Positions 59,663 to 64,000 of a DNA stretch of 64,000 nt are shown in pieces. Position numbers and translations under genes: made by a program. Under the pieces are notes generated by a model. The model was not told the DNA's origin, did not search any database, and saw only the letters and a program-made list of their open reading frames with translations. The stretch spans positions 868,001-932,000 of the forward strand of contig NDFF03000370.1 of NCBI GenBank assembly GCA_002150815.3, read 5' to 3'. The stretch comes from Grammothele lineata (taxonomy: Eukaryota > Basidiomycota > Agaricomycetes > Polyporales > Polyporaceae). The number at the start of each line of letters is the position of its first letter. The first letter of the stretch is position 1.

Positions 59663-61862
59663 ATCAGTATGTTTCAATGTTTCCCACATGGTCACGTAAT
59701 CCTTACGAACATACAGTTAGCTACTAAGGAACCACGCATCATTCACTCATTCGTTCATTCCTCGCTCTCTTTGTTGTTTACCAGCTTTCGCACTCCAACT
59801 CTGTTTTCTGTTCTGCCGCGTCGCATTCCTCTCACTCGCATTATTCTCTCACTCGCATTGGCATCGTTTACGTCCACTATCACGATCGAACGTTGTAGTA
59901 TAGTAAGCCAGTTGTAATTGTCACGTTTCACATCCAAGATGTCGCAAATCGTTTAAGATGTATACCTCCGATACATGAAGCTGTTTCATTGGCCGTAGAC
60001 ATGTCGAGTCGCGGTCCAGGCAGCTGGTATTTCTTGGTGAGACCGATGACGTCATGCCAGCATCTACTAAGTGAGACATCGCCACCGTAGCCCTTGGTAG
60101 CCCAGGACGAATGGCGGATTTAACGTGACGGGAGATCGATTCTCGTGCCGTCCAACGGTTCGTCACTTTTGGCGCTGTGTTTAGTCGATTGCGTAGTTCA
60201 CTCGCACAGCCCTACTGTGCATACCGGAACACGGTGATCATTCCCGCCGTCTGCTATTAGACCCCGCGGACTAGCAAAAAGTTCAAATCCGTCCATGTTT
60301 GCGACTTACCTATCGTGATTGCTTGACCGCATGAACTCTTTTTTGCCGGCCCGTAATGCTGACCCCGCCGCGCTGTGTAGGAAATGATCCTCTCATGCGC
60401 ATACTTTCATGCAGGTTGGTGCGGTCCTCGTAATCCCTCTCGATCGATATCGAGCAGGCCACCTTGCGTTGTGTGAAACCCAGTACTAGTGTTACGGTGC
60501 TTCATCTTTTAGTCGTTCTCGACCCCACGCATCCGAGAATAAACGCACCTAGGCCCGGGTCACGTCTAGACCAGAACGAGACGTAGAGATCTGCTTATAC
60601 CCAGGTCGAGGGTGTATTTGTGGCTTTACCATGATCCTACACGGTGATATAGGGGGCGGGTTGCCCGGCTACTGTTCCGAGAGTCAATCCTTTGGGAAAA
60701 CGGAGAGTATGCGTGTGGCTAGGGAAGCCGATAGCGGCGAGAGTTCGATGAGAGCATACTGAGAGGTAGAGGAGGCAGTCCCTAATAGTAGCGTTTGCGA
60801 TACTATTAGTATACTCGGGCCGTTCGAGGTACATAAAAAGCCGCACTGTTATAAGGTCATTGGGCCTCCTCTTGCGACGGGATTGTGGCGGGATTGTATT
60901 TGGACCGCCGACAATGTCCCTGGTAACGCCGAGGTCGTTGATATACATGACGTCAGGCCTGCCACGTACGACCGCTCGTTGCGATACATTGACTAGGTGC
61001 TTGTTGGGCACTCCGATGGTTCCAAAGTTGAGAGATAGCCTAGCTATTCCGGACACTGTAATATATAGCTGGTACGGGGTCCTGTGAGTAGCAAGGATTC
61101 AATGTCGACAAAATGCCTATCAGAGCACATGACTTGTGTACATGTATCACGTACCGTATCCTTCGTTATTCGCTTCTAAAGATCTATTGAGATGTGTCTA
61201 CACTTCCTTAATTGGAAGTACTGTGATCTGACCGACTCTCCCCCTTCTCGCGAGTCTATTCGGGGCTTTGTACCTTGTGTCAATGGGCGGGTGGAAGACC
61301 AGCCAGCCAAGCTGTTTTTACAGCCATCGCGGCCCACGCCAGGCGAGGCGCGCGCGACAAGTTAACCCTCTCGGGGAGTCGGACGGGCTCCGTTCGCCCC
61401 GCGAAGTAAGGCGTTCGTACGAGCTCCGGCCTGCTGCGGAGCGCGGGTGCGGGCTGCTAGGCCGCCGTGGTTGCCTGCCGTGTGCTCTGATGCTTCTCGA
61501 CCAGTCTCCGTGGCGCTGGAAAGGCAGGGAAGAAGATCCCGGCGGCGGTTAATGATCACGACGGCGCGACGCGAGCCAGCGCGAGCCGGTACTAGAAGTC
61601 GGAAGTTAGGCTTTCGAATTTGTTGCTCGAGGCCGGTCGGGACGGACGCCAGCCATCTACTGCTTGTTCGTCAGCGGAATGCTCCCGGTCCCTAGCAGTG
61701 CTTAGGTGAATCCATACCGTCACAGAATAGCCTGCCACCTAACACACCCGCGTGTGGCCAACGCCCCTGCAGAACGACTCGCCTCGTCTCCGGCGGGCAA
61801 CACGGTTGCAAGCCGCGTCTTCGAAAGGCTGCGCCGCTGGCAGCAGAAACAGGCTTTGGGGC
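59663..61862. other. Gene-poor region
   Basis: About 2.2 kb without a recognised gene. A 139-residue open frame on - (60637-61056), with text such as SGIARLSLNFGTIGVPNKHL, matches no family I know. Lower GC, frequent stops and no exon-like signals elsewhere suggest spacer or decayed sequence. Confidence 0.5.
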
Positions 61863-61864
61863 TA

Positions 61865-61950
61865 CAGCCGTTTGCATAATAGATTGGAGTCTCGTGTTTC
61901 GAACGTGATGTTTGTCCCGCGCAAACAATGTCCCAAAAGAGAATGCCGAC
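61865..61950 (+). repeat. Left terminal inverted repeat
   Basis: 86 bp; starts CAGCCGTTTGCATAATAGAT and ends with AATGCCGAC. It pairs with the right arm at roughly 90% identity by eye; the first 41 bp are identical. Confidence 0.8.
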
Positions 61951-62532
61951 TCAACACCGCCGAGCAGCCGCCGAGGCCGCTAGTCGCTGCCAGCGCCGGA
62001 TTCGCCTTGCAGTGGCTTGCACTCACCGGTAAAGTTACGCATGAAGAAGCCTGCACAAGACACTAGGCCTCGTAGAACTAATGCGATCACTGAGCTACTT
62101 ACGATGTTGATACACTAGGCCCTTTTTGAGTCCTACACTCAGTGCGAAGTTGCGTAGACGCGCTCATCAGACTGCCTGACAAGCTGCCTGACCTGGCTTG
62201 CAACGAATTTGAAGCACCACAATGATACGTGGCATGTTCAGAAATCCAGCGCAGGGCCAAGCGCTCTCCCTCTCTCGCAAGTACACTGCACAACCGAGTC
62301 CCTTTCTTGACTCGACTCAGATACTCGCCGGACGAGTTACGAGAGAATATTCAAGAGGCTTGAGGAATCCCCCGAAGCCCTGTTTTCGTATATTAAGTTC
62401 TCGTACACTCAGTAACTAGCGAGCGGTCTTAGGCGTAGCACTTGGGCGCAAAGAGTTGCTGAAGGCGATGCGAAGTTGGGAGTAGGGAGAATTGCCGGTG
62501 GAGGAGTGATGTACGCGAGCGATACGGATCAC

Positions 62533-62618
62533 GTCGGCATTACCTTTTGTGGCTTTGTTTGCGCCAGGCAAACATCGCGTTCGAAACACGAGACTCCAAT
62601 CTATTATGCAAACGGCTG
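62533..62618 (-). repeat. Right terminal inverted repeat
   Basis: Reverse complement of the left arm over 86 bp, ending at CTG followed by TA. The differences cluster in the inner half. Confidence 0.8.
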
Positions 62619-62666
62619 TAAGTATGGTCGTCGTTAGTCACGACGACAAGGTTCGAGGCTCCGATC

Positions 62667-62716
<50 letters not shown>

Positions 62717-63703
62717 AGGTGTAACTGAAGCAAAATTAAAGCGAGTGCTTGCTAGCAGCAACGAGTTGGCTAGTACAGAGGAACATCCCGCTGCGTCGGG
62801 CTCCGTCGAACGCCGCCAGGGATCGGCGGCGTTGTTGCTGTGCGCGCACCGGACGCGCGAGCGCTGACGTCGAGCGTTGATTCGCACGCGCCTTCAAGCT
62901 GGGCAGAGGCTGGCAGAGACCCTCCACGGGCCCAACTAGGGCCACGGTCTCAGCGGGGCCCAAGTCTGTCCTGGGAGCACTGGGAGCACGCGCTGGTCGG
63001 GCTAGGGGCAGCGACGGACCACTCACGCAAGCTTCGAATTCGACGGAGCGCGATAGACACGCCTTGGACTTGTCAAACAAGGTTCAAGGCCGAACCCAAA
63101 CGAGCATCAACCATCTTCCGGGTATCTCGCGAGCTCTGAAGAACCCGGAGGTGGAGTCTCACTAAGGTGCTTATGTAAGGTCGCGAGTGGGCCGCGAGCA
63201 ACCCCGACAATCATCCGGGCGAGGCCAGATTCGAGTGGGCCCCAGTCGGATTGAAAGGAAGCAGCAGTGTCCCAACTATTCCCCCAACAATTTGAAGGTG
63301 CGTATCGGATAGATGCTACAGCGCGCCACAAACAAAGATGGATTACTAGGATGCGATTGCGATAGCGGACAGTCCGGAGAGGATGCGAGAGAGTTAATAA
63401 TGAAGCCGAATCCGTATACACTTGTGAGCAGCAGCAGCAGCAATACCGAGATAATGTAGAGTTAGAAATACAAGACACGAGCCAACGGCCTCTCCGCGGA
63501 CAGCGGGCGCTGGGTCAGCGACGACGATTTTGTGGCGGACGATCACGAACATGAATGCTGCAAGAGAGGTACCGTTCTACGGCCGCCCACGCCTCAGAGC
63601 TACAGCGTCCGGGTTGGCTCGCCTCGGCGGCCGGACCTCCGTTGCCCATGTGGTCGAGGCACCGAGGCCGAGAATATATACTGGGCGGAGTACAAACGGC
63701 CCG
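62619..63703. other. Gene-poor region right of the element
   Basis: About 1.1 kb. Apart from the (GAC)n tract and a short AGC-type run near 63430 (CAGCAGCAGCAGCAATA), I see no gene or RNA. Confidence 0.5.
62668..62716. repeat. (GAC)n microsatellite
   Basis: About 16 uninterrupted CGA/GAC units (49 bp), 50 bp outside the right arm of the element. It is not inside a gene I can recognise; on the - strand it reads as a poly-Val frame. Confidence 0.9.
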
Positions 63704-64000
63704 CTATGGAAGGTACCGTGGGGGTGAGGCGCGGCCGAATCTGGCCCCTTCTCCGTCCGTCCTGACGGGGCTCATGCTGGTCCTCCGGCCGACTTGATCG
63801 TCTGTAAGGACAGACGACGGCGATGACGCGCTAGGCTCGACTCCAGGCTGCACGGCGGTCGGTGTGGCGCAGCGGGCGTCGTCGACCGCGTCCAGTCCGG
63901 GTGCCGACGCAGTGGGCACGTCCGAAGTTAGACACCCTCCTTCCGCGAAGTCGAGCGGCGGCGCGCTGGGCCCGATCATGTGGACGACTTCGTATTCGAA
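63704..64000 (-). CDS. Possible 3' end of a gene entering from the right (partial)
   Basis: An open frame runs from the right edge to a stop at 63704, with text FEYEVVHMIGPSAPPLDFAE at the edge and a Ser/Pro/Arg-rich end (GRASPPRYLP). Third codon positions look GC-biased, as in the coding genes here. No family is recognised; an in-frame ATG lies at 63979, but the frame is open beyond it. Alternatively the frame is accidental in GC-rich sequence. Confidence 0.3.
   Translation of the reverse strand, partial: FEYEVVHMIGPSAPPLDFAEGGCLTSDVPTASAPGLDAVDDARCATPTAVQPGVEPSASSPSSVLTDDQVGRRTSMSPVRTDGEGARFGRASPPRYLP

Larger units (their letters stand above)
61865..62618. mobile_element. Probable TA-flanked MITE-like element
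   Basis: 754 bp bounded by two inverted repeats of 86 bp each (61865-61950 and 62533-62618), both beginning CAGCCGTTTGCATAATAGAT from the outside. By eye the arms differ at about nine positions and are the same length with no gap. TA lies directly outside each end (61863-61864 and 62619-62620), as in target-site duplications of Tc1/mariner-superfamily elements. The interior has no transposase-like frame, so it would be a non-autonomous (MITE-like) copy. I cannot tell the family, and the TA duplication is too short to be decisive alone. Confidence 0.7.

Noticed and set aside
60637..61056. 139-residue frame on the - strand as a gene
   Set aside because: No family, no supporting exons or promoter; kept only as part of the gene-poor region.

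Overview
The window is nuclear DNA of a filamentous basidiomycete, most likely a mushroom-forming agaricomycete. The evidence is the gene set: a DUF6533-type seven-helix protein, HET-C with a Gly/Tyr-rich tail, agaricomycete-style bHLH factors, ALG9, ATG27 and a complex I 49 kDa subunit. Nearly every gene is broken by many 45-70 nt GT-AG introns with CTAAC/CTGAC-like branch sites, genes are close together on both strands, and base composition is moderately GC-rich. Coordinates for spliced genes run from start to stop codon and include introns. All functions rest on reading the translations; no database search was possible.

Layout. 1-5300: 3' part of a Fab1/PIKfyve lipid kinase (+), cut by the left edge. 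5476-7320: LTV1, 40S biogenesis (-). 7685-14131: TAF2, a TFIID subunit carrying three bromodomains (+). 14431-18044: HET-C (+). 18421-19146: MED11 (+). 19354-20081: tubulin cofactor A (-). 22268-23325: bHLH factor 1 (-). 26025-27232: four-helix membrane protein of unknown function (-). 27233-33282: mostly unexplained, with hints of a spliced + strand gene. 33283-34406: bHLH factor 2 (-), a paralogue of factor 1. 35192-36470: ATG27 (-). 36784-38885: complex I 49 kDa subunit (+). 39006-40194: NIF3-like (-). 40604-41080: glutaredoxin (+). 41591-42488: a CstF-64-like protein without an RRM (+). 42850-46427: beta-COP (+). 46684-48669: NCS1 purine/cytosine permease (+). 48850-51411: large Ser-rich orphan (-). 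52750-53954: secreted AIM6-like phosphodiesterase (+). 54431-56904: ALG9 (+). 57798-59662: DUF6533 membrane protein (+). 59663-64000: gene-poor, with a TA-flanked inverted-repeat element and a (GAC)n tract.

The genes do not form a pathway or cluster; this is an ordinary housekeeping neighbourhood. Loose themes are membrane traffic (Fab1, ATG27, beta-COP), ER glycosylation (ALG9), transcription (TAF2, MED11, two bHLH factors, the CstF-64-like protein) and mitochondria/redox (complex I, glutaredoxin). Several neighbours are divergent and share short intergenic spaces. I found no convincing undescribed system. The best leads are a predicted 2-nt microexon in the complex I gene, the triple bromodomain on TAF2, the RRM-less CstF-64-like protein, the bHLH pair and a probable non-autonomous transposon.
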